A stretch of 64,000 nucleotides of DNA from assembly GCF_900156415.1 (NCBI RefSeq), contig NZ_FTNM01000001.1:1325221-1389220 (forward strand), written 5' to 3'. Positions 8,820-18,558 of the stretch are shown one piece after another. Every line of letters starts with the position of its first letter. The first letter of the stretch is position 1. Below the pieces are notes generated by a model. The model worked only from the letters and a program-made list of their open reading frames with translations, was not told the DNA's origin and did not search any database. Made by a program: the position numbers and the translations under genes. The DNA is from Pontibacter lucknowensis. Its GTDB lineage: Bacteria; Bacteroidota; Bacteroidia; Cytophagales; Hymenobacteraceae.

Positions 8820-9704
8820 ATGCCAGAAAAAGAACACAGCGGGATAAGGCGCCAACAGCCACTGGCAAGTTGGCTTAGAGCAGGTATAGAAGCCTTTCTC
8901 TACAGCAGTGTGTTCATTTCACTCTGCGCTTTCGGGTTGACAGTAGAAACCTATCTGCTGACAGGTAATGAAGTATCACTCCCAATGGCGGGCTTTGTGT
9001 TTCTGGCAACGCTCTTCACCTACAACACCAGCAGCCTGCAGCGCACCTGGCGCGGGTGGGGGACAAGTATAGCGGGGCAATCCTGGAGCATACGGCATCA
9101 GCGGGAATTGACCATGCTGGCATTGCTTAGTTTAGCAGGGGCGGTAGTCCTGTTCTTCATGTACCAACTCCGGATCAACCTGTGGTTTGTGCTGACGCTG
9201 GCACTTATCTCAATAGGTTATACTGTGCCGTTGGGGAGTAACCGGATAAAGCCTTTCCGGAGCGTGCCGCTGCTGAAGGTGTTCTTGATCGCTCTGGTCT
9301 GGTCTGCCGTTACGGTGCTGTTTCCTCTGATCGATGCTGCTGTGCAGTTGGGCAGCCAGGTAATACTTATATGGCTACGGCGCTTCCTGTTTATACTGGC
9401 GCTGGCCTTGCTGTTCGACATCCGCGACTATACCTACGACCGCCGCACCCGCACCCTCACCTTTCCAGGTTTGCTAGGGGAGCACTATACGCGGTATTTG
9501 TCCCTCGGGCTCCTCCTGCTATATCTGCTGCTGGTACTGTTGACTGAGCAAGGAGCAATCTTGATCAGCTTAATGAGTGCTGCTCTGGTAGCCGGACTGA
9601 TCGTGTGGAATGCCTCGGAAGAAAAGCCCCGAATCTACTATGCCTTATTAGCCGATGGTGCCATGCTGGTACATTTTGCCTTCGTATACCTGGCTGTGAG
9701 CTAA
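8820..9704 (+). CDS. UbiA-like prenyltransferase family membrane protein
   Basis: A 294-residue protein of about eight or nine membrane helices. The segment LLFDIRDYTYDRRTRTLTFPGLLG matches the second aspartate-rich motif of UbiA-type aromatic prenyltransferases (DxxDxxxD...TLP). The first motif, normally NxxxDxxxD, is not clear: the matching position reads YNTSSLQR. It could therefore be a divergent enzyme or a non-catalytic relative, and the substrate is unknown. I use ATG 8820 over the upstream TTG 8808. Its last codons overlap the convergent nnr gene by four bases. Confidence 0.65.
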   Translation: MPEKEHSGIRRQQPLASWLRAGIEAFLYSSVFISLCAFGLTVETYLLTGNEVSLPMAGFVFLATLFTYNTSSLQRTWRGWGTSIAGQSWSIRHQRELTMLALLSLAGAVVLFFMYQLRINLWFVLTLALISIGYTVPLGSNRIKPFRSVPLLKVFLIALVWSAVTVLFPLIDAAVQLGSQVILIWLRRFLFILALALLFDIRDYTYDRRTRTLTFPGLLGEHYTRYLSLGLLLLYLLLVLLTEQGAILISLMSAALVAGLIVWNASEEKPRIYYALLADGAMLVHFAFVYLAVS

Positions 9705-11212
9705 GAGCGGCTCAGGTGCTGATAGGCTTGTGGCAAATGCTGTATGACATCGGAGGCGATCATAGCGATCTCTCCTACCGTTCCCTTGGCCAGATCACCG
9801 GCCAGCCCGTGCAGGTATACGCCCAGCAGGCAAGCCTCCTTCAGGGTATAGCCCTGCGCTACCAGGGCTGTCAGAATGCCGGTCAGCACATCGCCTGTAC
9901 CACCTGTGGCCATACCTGCGTTGCCTGAAGTGTTGAAGTAAATGTCTCCTTCAGGCGTGGCAATGGCCGAATGGCTTCCTTTGAGCACCATATAGCATTG
10001 GTATACCCGGCAGAATTCCCGCAGCTCCTCCAGCCTTTCATATTCATTGTTGCTTTTGCAGACAAGGCGCTCAAACTCTTTGGGGTGCGGCGTGAAGATG
10101 ACCTTCTCTTTTGGAAGCTGCGCCTTGAGTTTGTCGCTGCTGGCGATCAGGTTGATGGCGTCAGCGTCGATGACCAGGGGCAGATCAGTGGTAGCCAGTA
10201 GTTGGCCCAGCATGGTTTTGGTGACACGCTCAGTCCCTATACCCGGACCTATACCTACGGCATTAAACTTCTCCATGGACTCCGGCAGCCTGGACAGGTG
10301 CTTGCGGTTGTTGTCAGGGATAAGCATGGCTTCGGGCACGGCCGTCTGCAGAACGTCATAACCAATAGCGGGAGCCTGTACAGTGAGCAAGCCTACTCCG
10401 CTACGCAGGCAAGCCCTGGCCGCGAGCACAGCCGCTCCTATTTTGCCATAACCTCCGCAAAGCAGCAGGGCATGTCCGTAGGTACCTTTGTGCGAAAACC
10501 TGGTACGTGGCTTTATCAGCTGCTGAATCTCTTTTTGTATGATGTAGTGGAAGTTCGAGCTAGCCTCTGCCAGGTACGACGGGCTCAAACCAATGGGTAC
10601 AGTGTGCCATTCTCCCACGTACTGCTCATGCTGTGGCAGAAAAAAAGCGAGTTTCGGCAACTCAAAGCTCACTGTATAATCTGCCTGTACGATGGCTCCC
10701 TCGGATGGTGTCTGCTTATCGGTGTACAAACCTGAAGGTATATCGATAGCAACAGTGCAGTTACTATGCTTATTGAGCCACTTGATCACATCAGCATAAA
10801 GTCCGGTAACAGGTCTGGAAAGACCGGTACCGAACAGGGCATCGATCACACAGGCTTTGTCAGGTATGGTAGGCAGGTCATCTTTTCTCGTAATGTGGTG
10901 TGGTGGTACCTCGTGCGGCAGTCGCTCCAGGTTGATCTGAAAATCCCGGGATGTCTCCTGGCCATCGTTAACCAGGTATAGCTGCACATCATAGAGGCGC
11001 TGGTGTAGCAGGCGGGCCACTACCAGGCCATCGCCGCCATTGTTGCCGGGGCCGCAGAAGATACAGACAGGGCGCTCCGGCGTAAACTTGTTTTCCAGCC
11101 AGCCTGCAAAAGCCCTTGCTGCCCGTTCCATCAATTCATCTGAAGCAATACCTTCCTCGCTGATGGTCTGTGCATCAGCTTCACGGGTTTGTTGAGCGGA
11201 TAGGATTTTCAT
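9701..11212 (-). CDS. nnr: Bifunctional NAD(P)HX epimerase/dehydratase
   Basis: Repairs hydrated NADH and NADPH: the N-terminal domain epimerises the R and S forms and the C-terminal domain dehydrates the S form with ADP or ATP. The 503-residue protein carries YjeF_N motifs (CGPGNNGGDGLVVARLL near residue 52, then DALFGTGLSRPVTG) and a ribokinase-like C-terminal domain with GPGIGTERVTK, TPHPKEFERL, LKGSHSAI and GNAGMATGGTGDVLTGIL. Length is normal for the fused form. It ends convergently with the UbiA-like gene. Confidence 0.95.
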   Translation of the reverse strand: MKILSAQQTREADAQTISEEGIASDELMERAARAFAGWLENKFTPERPVCIFCGPGNNGGDGLVVARLLHQRLYDVQLYLVNDGQETSRDFQINLERLPHEVPPHHITRKDDLPTIPDKACVIDALFGTGLSRPVTGLYADVIKWLNKHSNCTVAIDIPSGLYTDKQTPSEGAIVQADYTVSFELPKLAFFLPQHEQYVGEWHTVPIGLSPSYLAEASSNFHYIIQKEIQQLIKPRTRFSHKGTYGHALLLCGGYGKIGAAVLAARACLRSGVGLLTVQAPAIGYDVLQTAVPEAMLIPDNNRKHLSRLPESMEKFNAVGIGPGIGTERVTKTMLGQLLATTDLPLVIDADAINLIASSDKLKAQLPKEKVIFTPHPKEFERLVCKSNNEYERLEELREFCRVYQCYMVLKGSHSAIATPEGDIYFNTSGNAGMATGGTGDVLTGILTALVAQGYTLKEACLLGVYLHGLAGDLAKGTVGEIAMIASDVIQHLPQAYQHLSRS

Positions 11213-11264
11213 ACGTTATTTTTATACTTCTGAATCAGTAGATAGTTGTACGCATTTTATGTTC

Positions 11265-11320
11265 CTATACCTGACGGCACACCTTTGTGAGGTGAGCAGC
11301 GAAGGCCGACAGGTATAGCG
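11265..11320. repeat. Inverted pair of the dispersed motif forming a long imperfect hairpin
   Basis: CCTATACCTGACGGC (starting at 11265) and GCCGACAGGTATAGC (ending about 11319) match as inverted copies with two mismatches, and inside them CACCT pairs with AGGTG. It lies between nnr and the DUF5686 gene on the minus strand; a role as terminator or processing site is possible but no clear T-run is present. Confidence 0.55.
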
Positions 11321-11357
11321 TCGGAAAGCAGGCTTAAAGCTAACAAAGCTTTTAATA

Positions 11358-13772
11358 TCAAAATGCCAGCGTCGCTGTGAGCTTCAGCTTCAGGTTATCC
11401 TTAGCCTGAGGGAGGGCGTAAGGGCCGTAGCGGTAAAAAGCGCCTACCCCGACACCCGAGAAGGCAGAGCTGATGATATTGTTGAGCATCAAACCTGATT
11501 CAAAAAAGCCTTTGCGCATGTTGCTGTACTCGAGCGGCTCCAAATCAGGTATAGACTGGCGCAGGTCGCCAATGCCCATGTTCTGCACGAGCACCAAGTC
11601 TGGCTTGAAGAGTTTGGTGTTGAGCAGGCGCTTGCCCAAGTCCTGACGCAGGAACAGGGCTACGTAGCGATCAGAAAAGAACTCGTAAGGGCGCATCGTC
11701 TCAAAGCCCTCGCCGGCATACACATTGTAGCTGGAGCTATAGCTGCCATAGCCATTGTATAGGGTCACAAAAGGGGCATCGCCCTGCACGAAACCGCCTG
11801 CCAGCACAAAACTGGTCTCGCCGAGGCTACGCTGCCGGAAGGATCCTTCAGCACGCAAATCGAACTTGTTGTAGGTGTAACCGTCACTTTCAAGGGCATC
11901 AATGCCTTTGGTGTATTGCAGCCAGAGCACAGGATAGCGGCTTGGCATGGGCATTGTGCGGTTGAAGAGCTGCATGTACTGCTCGCCATAGGCAAAGCGC
12001 AAGCCTGCCCTCGCTTCGGCCAGGTTGAATTCCGGCGCGGCTATACCTGACTCGGGCGTGAAAAGTGGTAAAGTAGGCCGGCGCTGCTCCTGCCGTATAC
12101 CTGCCTGCCACTGTACATAGCGCAGCATACGCCCACTCAAACCGGCGCTCCGTTGGGTGGTATAGTCCAGATTTGGCAACAAAACAGGACGCAGGTCGCT
12201 GAGCAGACTACGTTCCCGGAAAGGTATGCGACGGCCTCCTGGCTCTTCTACGTCTTCAGCATAAGCAACTGAAAGCGTGAGTTCAGAAGGTTTGTGCAGT
12301 TTAACGGCCGCATCAGCCCCATATTTGTGCTCCATGTCGCGCAGGCCGTAGCCCCAGTAGCCACCCACCGTGAAGCGCTCTGAAAGCAGGCTGTTGGTAT
12401 GGGCGCCTATACCTAGCCGGAGGCCTTCAAACCGACTCACCTTAAGCAAGCGGTTCATGTCCAGACTAATAGGACCGATGGGGAGCTGCTTGGCCATCAG
12501 ATACTCCATGGTGCGGATGGTGCGGTCCAGCTTTTGCGCCTGCCCCACACTGTCGAGGCGCTGGTAAGTGGTCTGCTCTTTTGAGGAGAGCGAATCAGGG
12601 CGATACTGCTGCCAGAGTTGCTCCGGCTGTCGCCAGGCATCCGGGCGCTGCTCCAGGGCAATTACCCCAAAATCGCTCCGGCGCAGGGGTGGGCCCAGGT
12701 TTACGTTGGTGATGTAAGTGCGGATGTGCCCGTACGGCTGGTGCCCCCGCATGTAGATCTGCTGCACGGTAATCTCTACATCCAGCTCCGCAGGAAACCA
12801 CTGCCGGTTATCGACTTTCACAAATTGCTGCTGCAGCTTCAAGCCCCGTTTGTCATCCGCGTGCGACTCGGCTAGCACGTTCTGCACAGCCCAGCCATCG
12901 CTGTTGATGTAGAGCAGACCTTTGAGGCCGTTGAAGTTCTTGCCGGGTTGGGGTGCATAGGAGATGATAAAAACAGTGTCCGCTCCCACCACAGCCGTTT
13001 CCTGGAGCACAAAGTCATAGCGCTTGGTGCTGCCATTGCTCAGGGGGCTCAGGTAGCGCTTCCCGAAGAACACCGGCATGTCATCATACACTGAAAACTC
13101 CCGTGCCTCAGCGGCCACAACGCCAAAGCTAGGCTGCTGCAGCCCTGACACCCGGGTTGCCAGGATGGTTTCCTTTGAAAGGTTCTTGCCTAGCTGCGCA
13201 TAATCGGTGATGCTCTCCATCAGGAAGAGGTGTTGCCTGGTCAGTAGGTTACGCATGCGCAAAAAAGAAGAGTCCTGCTCTGCCAGGCGCAGCGTATCGC
13301 GCAGGTCGAGATCATCCGGTGCGTTGGCAGTCAGGATAAACTTGTTATAGGTGCGGTAGGTATAAGCCGGAATGTTTTCGAGGCGGTGGCGGTCACGGTT
13401 CTGGTTGGCCAGCTGTATGATGCGGTGCGCCGGGTTTATACCTGACCGGATCACGACTTCCCGCAGTTGGGCTGCTGAAGGGCGAAGGAGAATATCGAGC
13501 TGTGACAGCGAATCAACCGGTACCGTTTGCGGGTTATAGCCCACATAACTGAAACGCAGACTGGTGATGGGGCGGTTGTGCCGGAGCTGGTACTGGCCAT
13601 CCAGGTTTGAGGTGGTGCCTGTTTCGCCTCCATTGACTACGATGCTCACAAATGGAAGCCGCTCCCGGGTGTTGGCATCGCGTACGGTGCCCTGCACATT
13701 GTATACCTGCGCCAGGGAGGTGACGGTACAGAGCAGAAGTTGCAGTAGCAGGAGCAGTCGGAGTGTTGGCAT
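11358..13772 (-). CDS. DUF5686 outer-membrane protein with carboxypeptidase-like domain
   Basis: Start chosen at ATG 13772 because MPTLRLLLLLQLLLCTVTSLAQ is a clean signal peptide, whereas the longer frame adds an unlikely leader. The 804-residue mature product begins with a carboxypeptidase-regulatory-like beta domain (VQGTVRDANTRERLPFVSIVVNGGETGTTSNLDGQYQL), continues with the DUF5686 core and ends in alternating beta-strand sequence finishing in LKLTATLAF, typical of an outer-membrane barrel. Such proteins are common in Bacteroidota, with no fixed function. It follows the PAP2 gene on the same strand after about 80 bases. Confidence 0.85.
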   Translation of the reverse strand: MPTLRLLLLLQLLLCTVTSLAQVYNVQGTVRDANTRERLPFVSIVVNGGETGTTSNLDGQYQLRHNRPITSLRFSYVGYNPQTVPVDSLSQLDILLRPSAAQLREVVIRSGINPAHRIIQLANQNRDRHRLENIPAYTYRTYNKFILTANAPDDLDLRDTLRLAEQDSSFLRMRNLLTRQHLFLMESITDYAQLGKNLSKETILATRVSGLQQPSFGVVAAEAREFSVYDDMPVFFGKRYLSPLSNGSTKRYDFVLQETAVVGADTVFIISYAPQPGKNFNGLKGLLYINSDGWAVQNVLAESHADDKRGLKLQQQFVKVDNRQWFPAELDVEITVQQIYMRGHQPYGHIRTYITNVNLGPPLRRSDFGVIALEQRPDAWRQPEQLWQQYRPDSLSSKEQTTYQRLDSVGQAQKLDRTIRTMEYLMAKQLPIGPISLDMNRLLKVSRFEGLRLGIGAHTNSLLSERFTVGGYWGYGLRDMEHKYGADAAVKLHKPSELTLSVAYAEDVEEPGGRRIPFRERSLLSDLRPVLLPNLDYTTQRSAGLSGRMLRYVQWQAGIRQEQRRPTLPLFTPESGIAAPEFNLAEARAGLRFAYGEQYMQLFNRTMPMPSRYPVLWLQYTKGIDALESDGYTYNKFDLRAEGSFRQRSLGETSFVLAGGFVQGDAPFVTLYNGYGSYSSSYNVYAGEGFETMRPYEFFSDRYVALFLRQDLGKRLLNTKLFKPDLVLVQNMGIGDLRQSIPDLEPLEYSNMRKGFFESGLMLNNIISSAFSGVGVGAFYRYGPYALPQAKDNLKLKLTATLAF

Positions 13773-13850
13773 GCAGTAAATATAAAAAGAATTGACGCCT
13801 CCCCATAGACAGAGAGACGCCAAACTATACCTGATGTACAGGATGAATGT

Positions 13851-14708
13851 TTAGAAAGTCACGGACATGGCCATGCCCATTTGCCCATTTGGCAGCACAG
13901 TAGGGTACATGGCCGTGTTCAGACCGCCACCCTTGGTGAGTTTGGCCTGTACCCAGTAGACCGTGTTGACGGATATAATGCCCACACCTGCACCGGCCAG
14001 TACATCAGATAGCCAGTGGGCATCGTTCAGCACACGCAGCACACCGGTACCACCAGCTATACCATAGCTCACCACACTTACCCAAGGGCTCTTGTGCCGA
14101 AACTCCTTGTCCATAAAAGTGGCGATTGTGAACGCATAGGCCGTGTGACCCGAGGGGAAGGCATAGGGCTTACCGTTAGGTCTGTCTCTGTCAGTAAGTT
14201 TCTTGGTGGGCCATACGATAGCCGATGCCAATGCTCCGGAAGAAAGGAGCAGCAGCGTTTGGCGCCCGAGTTCGTGCCTGTTCTGAGACGAAATAATGTT
14301 GAAGCCATAGAGGCCTACCAAAGGGGCCAGCATGGCAAAATCATCGGCGTTGGTTGCAAACTTAGGGAATACTCTGTGCCGGTAGTTAAAGACATCATCG
14401 CTGTTCAGGATACCATCTCCTCCCATGGTATAGATACCGGCACCGATCAGCGCGACGGCAGGTATAACGGCTCGCTTGAGGTAACGCTTGTTGTCACCCT
14501 CCAGTCGCTGTGACTCTGTGAAAGGCTTTTTCTGACCGGGGAGTACCGTGTCGCCAGGCGGTACGAAGAAACGTGGGTCTACGGAGATAGACCGGAGCGT
14601 ATCAGGACCGGGCTTTTTGGAAGGTTTTACCTGGGCAGTTGCCACGGTAGGACCTAGCAGGATTGTGAGCCAAAGTAAGTGTACAGTGAATAGCTGGTTT
14701 AATCTCAT
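13851..14708 (-). CDS. PAP2 family phosphatase
   Basis: A membrane or periplasmic phosphatidic-acid-phosphatase-type enzyme that removes phosphate from lipid or undecaprenyl substrates. The catalytic set is visible: KKLTDRDRP (KX6RP), PSGHTAYAF and the third motif RVLNDAHWLSDVLAG with catalytic His and Asp. I start at ATG 14708, giving the signal peptide MRLNQLFTVHLLWLTILLGPTVATAQ; the longer frame to 14756 lacks one. The substrate cannot be told from sequence. It probably forms a transcript with the DUF5686 gene. Confidence 0.9.
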   Translation of the reverse strand: MRLNQLFTVHLLWLTILLGPTVATAQVKPSKKPGPDTLRSISVDPRFFVPPGDTVLPGQKKPFTESQRLEGDNKRYLKRAVIPAVALIGAGIYTMGGDGILNSDDVFNYRHRVFPKFATNADDFAMLAPLVGLYGFNIISSQNRHELGRQTLLLLSSGALASAIVWPTKKLTDRDRPNGKPYAFPSGHTAYAFTIATFMDKEFRHKSPWVSVVSYGIAGGTGVLRVLNDAHWLSDVLAGAGVGIISVNTVYWVQAKLTKGGGLNTAMYPTVLPNGQMGMAMSVTF

Positions 14709-14854
14709 ATACTTGCTATAGGAAATACATCTGGTATTCAGAAGTGCATAAATCAACGCCTCTCTAATTTTTAACGATTAAGAGTAGCATGAGTTTTAAG
14801 AAGGGGGTACATAGCACGCCGTAGCATGTACTTCAGCCCGAAGCAGCAAGTAGT

Positions 14855-16060
14855 TTACCTGTCCACTTCGCCCAGCACGATATCCACGGAGCCCACAATA
14901 GCAATCAGGTCGGCTACCATGCAGCCGCGGCTTATTTCGGGTAGTACAGACAGGTTCACAAAGCAGGGAGAGCGGCCATGGCAGCGGAAAGGTACGTCGC
15001 TTCGGTCGGTGGTGCGGAAAAAGTAGCCCAGCTCGCCACGAGGTGTTTCGCCCCGGAAGTAAAGTTCCTGTGTGCCGGTCATACGCATCTTCTTGGGGCA
15101 AGCCGCCTGCGGATCAAAGTCCGGGGTGCGCTTGTGCTCGCCGAGCAGCGCATCAAGGCACTGGCTGATGATTTTGACTGACTCGCGGCACTCGAGCGCC
15201 CGCACGTAGTTGCGATCCCAGCAGTCGCCAGTACTGCCCATGATGCCTTCACCGATCGGTACTTCAAATTCCAGTTCCGGGTATACGCTATACCCATCGA
15301 CGCGACGTAGGTCGTGGCGCAAGCCAGAGCCACGCAGCATCGGGCCGGAGCAGCCGTAGTTAATGGCCACATCCAGTGGCAGCACACCTACATTGGCAGT
15401 GCGGTCAATGAAAATCTTATTAGTTAGCAGGATGGTATCGAGTTCGTCGAGCTTGGGCTGTAGGTAGTTGATAAACTCACGGCAGCGCTCTTCAAAGCCG
15501 ATAGGCAGGTCATAGTACAGGCCACCTACCCAAATGTAGTTGTAAAGCATGCGGGCTCCAGAGGTCCACTCCAGCAGGCGCTGGATGTGTTCCCGGTCGC
15601 GCAGCAGCCACAGAAATGGTGTGAAAGCCCCGATGTCGATGGCGTAGGTACCGATGGCCAAAAAGTGCGAGGCCAGCCGGTTGAGCTCCGTTACCAGCAC
15701 CCGGATGTACTCTACCCGCTTCGGAATCTGGTCGGTTATACCCAACAGCTTCTCGACGCCCATGCACCACACATGCTCCGAGTTCATGGCAGCCAGGTAA
15801 TCCATGCGGTCCACGTAGGGGATGGTCTGGTTGTAGGCCATACTCTCGGCGTGCTTTTCGAAGCAGCGGTGCAGGTAGCCGATGTGTGGCGCTACATTGG
15901 TAATGATCTCCCCGTCTGTGACTACCTCGAGGCGCAGGACACCGTGCGTGCTCGGGTGCTGCGGCCCCATGTTCACGATCATCTCGCCCGCCCGCAGATT
16001 ATCTAGGCTGAACTTGTTCGGCTCCGACTGCAGCAGGTATTCTTTGTGCGTGGTAGACAA
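14855..16060 (-). CDS. nuoD: NADH-quinone oxidoreductase subunit D
   Basis: The 49-kDa subunit of complex I near the quinone site. The 401-residue protein has [45 protein letters not shown] and the C-terminal [14 protein letters not shown], all family landmarks. No ATG precedes the conserved N-terminus in frame; the start is TTG at 16060, with a stop four codons upstream. It is separated from nuoC by 1.87 kb containing three opposite-strand genes. Genes for nuoE onward are not in the window. Confidence 0.95.
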   Translation of the reverse strand: MSTTHKEYLLQSEPNKFSLDNLRAGEMIVNMGPQHPSTHGVLRLEVVTDGEIITNVAPHIGYLHRCFEKHAESMAYNQTIPYVDRMDYLAAMNSEHVWCMGVEKLLGITDQIPKRVEYIRVLVTELNRLASHFLAIGTYAIDIGAFTPFLWLLRDREHIQRLLEWTSGARMLYNYIWVGGLYYDLPIGFEERCREFINYLQPKLDELDTILLTNKIFIDRTANVGVLPLDVAINYGCSGPMLRGSGLRHDLRRVDGYSVYPELEFEVPIGEGIMGSTGDCWDRNYVRALECRESVKIISQCLDALLGEHKRTPDFDPQAACPKKMRMTGTQELYFRGETPRGELGYFFRTTDRSDVPFRCHGRSPCFVNLSVLPEISRGCMVADLIAIVGSVDIVLGEVDR

Positions 16061-16277
16061 GGGAGAAATTACTTAAGAGGTTATAGTTATGAGTTAAGCA
16101 AAGTTCGGAAAAATGGGTGAATTATGAAGGGAGAGTTTTGCGGAAGACAATAGGAAAGAAAAGTATAGTTTACTGGATATATAGTATATTCGGTAATCCG
16201 GTTTGGTTTATTTGTAGAAAACGACAAAAACGGGATGTTTATTCCGTTTATGCACTAGTTGTACAAAATATACATAC
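16061..16277. other. AT-rich gap between nuoD and a small lipoprotein gene
   Basis: No gene seen. The sequence becomes clearly AT-rich here compared with nuoD and remains so through the next gene, suggesting an inserted segment. Confidence 0.4.
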
Positions 16278-16610
16278 ATGAAAAATCAACTAATCATTAT
16301 TATTCTGATTCTATTTGGTGTGCTTCCCTCTTGTAAAAAGGACGATGCATCAACAATTTTCTATTGGGATGAAACTGGGTGTGCTGATCCATGGAAACAG
16401 AACAGCGATGATACTGAGGAGAAGAGAAAAGTTGAAATAAAAAGATATTTAGAGAATCGTAACGTGAATGTTAAGAATATTGAGTTTGAATTTGATCAGG
16501 CCAAACAACAGTTTTGTTATGCATGCAACTGCACAACAGGAAGAGTCATTGTAGTTAAAGTAGCAGGGTCGGACGAACAATTAATGAAAAAGCTAAACTT
16601 CTATCAATAA
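16278..16610 (+). CDS. Small hypothetical lipoprotein
   Basis: A 110-residue protein with a clear lipoprotein signal (MKNQLIIIILILFGVLPSC, lipid Cys at 19). The mature part is charged and has four further cysteines, two pairs in CYACNC plus one in TGCADPW, which may form disulfides in the periplasm. I do not recognise the family. The gene is markedly AT-rich and lies with two others inside the interrupted nuo cluster, so recent acquisition is possible. Confidence 0.65.
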   Translation: MKNQLIIIILILFGVLPSCKKDDASTIFYWDETGCADPWKQNSDDTEEKRKVEIKRYLENRNVNVKNIEFEFDQAKQQFCYACNCTTGRVIVVKVAGSDEQLMKKLNFYQ

Positions 16611-16737
16611 TAAAAAAGTACTTCATAAATCAAGGTACAGCCTCTATGCTTAGCTACACCTTGTTCGTAGCCTATCCTAATCGGTTACAAATCACTCATG
16701 ATAAAACTTATCACTAGTTACTACAACAATTAGCTGC

Positions 16738-17418
16738 ATGCATTTACAAGAGCACTATGATCGACTGTATCAGGATTCGATTCGCAGGATACAATCAGGT
16801 GCTTATCAGATTGACGAGTTGATTGATGCTGCCAGTGATAACAGATTTGGGATCACCCTATTGCTGCGGCCAGATGATGTTGTAAAAGGAGAAATTCAGA
16901 AGCTGCTCTACAAGCTTAAGCTGATCGAACCAAACCAGTACTTTTATCGGAATTCAGATCTGCATGTGACCGTGATGTCGATCATTTCATGTTATGATGG
17001 CTTCGACCTGGGGCAGATTCGGGTGGAAGACTACGTAAAGACTGTCAGAAAAAGTATACATGGGCTGGGTCCTTTTGAAGTAGAATTCAGGGGGCTTACT
17101 GCTTCTCCGTCCTGTCTGATGGTGCAGGGGTTTTTAGCGGATAATACGCTTAGTCGGCTTCGTGATAACCTGAGAAGTAACTTCCGGGATTCAGGTTTAG
17201 AGCAGTCCATTGACAAACGCTATAGCATACAAACAGCCCACTCGACAGTCGTCAGGTTTAAGGAAGAACTCAGAAATAGAAACGAATTTTTAGGGATGAT
17301 AGCGAAGCACAGAGAGCATTCCTTTGGGACATCTATTGTCAATACAATTGAGTTAGTATACAATGACTGGTATCAGCGGAAGGAATTTGTGAAAACATTA
17401 TGCAAATTTGAGCTGTAA
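16738..17418 (+). CDS. 2H phosphoesterase superfamily protein
   Basis: A 226-residue protein with two HxT motifs, HVT at 76-78 (DLHVTVMSI) and HST at 168-170 (TAHSTVVRF), about 90 residues apart. This is the active-site signature of the 2H phosphoesterase/ligT-like superfamily, which acts on RNA 2',3'-cyclic phosphates, ADP-ribose derivatives or 2'-5' linkages. Which of these applies is not visible. A GNAT gene starts 46 bases downstream on the same strand. Confidence 0.7.
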   Translation: MHLQEHYDRLYQDSIRRIQSGAYQIDELIDAASDNRFGITLLLRPDDVVKGEIQKLLYKLKLIEPNQYFYRNSDLHVTVMSIISCYDGFDLGQIRVEDYVKTVRKSIHGLGPFEVEFRGLTASPSCLMVQGFLADNTLSRLRDNLRSNFRDSGLEQSIDKRYSIQTAHSTVVRFKEELRNRNEFLGMIAKHREHSFGTSIVNTIELVYNDWYQRKEFVKTLCKFEL

Positions 17419-17464
17419 TAGCATACTGCCGAACTTCGATCGTAGTAAACTCTTCAACATACCC

Positions 17465-17917
17465 ATGCTATACCTGAAAAGAACCGATTCGGATGATCCC
17501 GACTTTGTAGCGTTCGTCAGATTGCTCGATGCAGACCTGGCTATTCGGGATGGAGAAGAGCACGCCTTTTATGCACAGTACAACAAGATCGACAAGATAA
17601 AGTATGTCGTGCTGGCTTACGAGGACGGGAAAGCCCTGGGCTGCGGCGCCATTAAAGAGTACGAGCCGGGTACTATGGAAGTGAAGCGCATGTATGTGCT
17701 GCCAGACAGCCGAGGCAAAGGTATAGCCAGTCAGGTATTGGCCGAATTAGAAGGGTGGGCACGGGAGCTTTCCTATACCCGATGCATTCTAGAAACCGGC
17801 CTGAAGCAGCCGGAAGCCATCAGCCTCTACAAAAAGAACGGCTATCAGCTATTCCCAAATTACGGGCAGTATGCCGGGGTAGAGAATAGTGTGTGTTTTG
17901 AGAAGATGGTGAACTAA
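17465..17917 (+). CDS. GNAT family N-acetyltransferase
   Basis: Transfers an acetyl group from acetyl-CoA to an unknown amine. The 150-residue protein has the acetyl-CoA motif VLPDSRGKGIASQVLAELEGWA after the beta strand MEVKRMYV, and the late IALYKKNGY-like segment AISLYKKNGYQ. I start it at ATG 17465 instead of the TTG at 17408 that would overlap the 2H gene. The start codons read M-L-Y-L and themselves spell a TATACCT motif copy. It ends 12 bases from the convergent nuoC end. Confidence 0.85.
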   Translation: MLYLKRTDSDDPDFVAFVRLLDADLAIRDGEEHAFYAQYNKIDKIKYVVLAYEDGKALGCGAIKEYEPGTMEVKRMYVLPDSRGKGIASQVLAELEGWARELSYTRCILETGLKQPEAISLYKKNGYQLFPNYGQYAGVENSVCFEKMVN

Positions 17918-17929
17918 GTTTTTACCCTG

Positions 17930-18529
17930 CTACGCCTCTGGCTTCTCTCGCTTATCACCAAACGGATCTTCTGAAGAAATCAGCTGTACTGGCTCACCCC
18001 GGAAACCGCTGTACTCGTTGTGGTTGTCGTAAGGCACTTTGATTCCGTGGTAGTAGTCCTGTAGCTTGTAATCTTTGCGGAGGGGGTGGCCTTCCCAATC
18101 GGCGGCACAGAGGATGCGGCGCATGTCCGGGTGATCTTTAAAGAGGATACCCACCAGGTCGAAGATCTCACGCTCCTGCCAGTCGGCGGTGCGCCAGATG
18201 TGGCTCACGGTCGGCACGGTAGGTATAGGCTGCTCCGAAGTATTGTTGCGCGGCACGATCACTTTGAGCATCAGGTGGTGGTCGTAAGGTATAGAGTAAA
18301 GATTATACACCACTTCCATGGTGCCGGCCTCGGGACCGTTGTCTATACCTGTCACGCTGGAGAGAAAGTCGAAATAAGTCGCCTCGTTGTCGTGCAACTC
18401 CAGGCATACCTCCGCCAGTCGCTTCGTTTGAAGCACCAGATAGGGCTGCAGGTTATTGGCATGCTCCGAAACGATCACCTCCGCACCAAAATGCGCTGCT
18501 ACAAAGTCCTTTATCTCTCCGAAGGTCAT
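17930..18529 (-). CDS. nuoC: NADH-quinone oxidoreductase subunit C
   Basis: The 30-kDa hydrophilic subunit of complex I. The 199-residue protein has the hallmark EREIFDLVGILFKDHPDMRRILCAADWEGHPLRKDYKL near the C-terminus. It follows nuoB after 29 bases and is not fused to NuoD, which lies farther on past an interruption. The extension RGEPVQLISSEDPFGDKREKPEA at the end is loosely conserved. Confidence 0.95.
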   Translation of the reverse strand: MTFGEIKDFVAAHFGAEVIVSEHANNLQPYLVLQTKRLAEVCLELHDNEATYFDFLSSVTGIDNGPEAGTMEVVYNLYSIPYDHHLMLKVIVPRNNTSEQPIPTVPTVSHIWRTADWQEREIFDLVGILFKDHPDMRRILCAADWEGHPLRKDYKLQDYYHGIKVPYDNHNEYSGFRGEPVQLISSEDPFGDKREKPEA

Positions 18530-18558
18530 AGTATTGAGTGATTGAGTGAATGTTGGAA

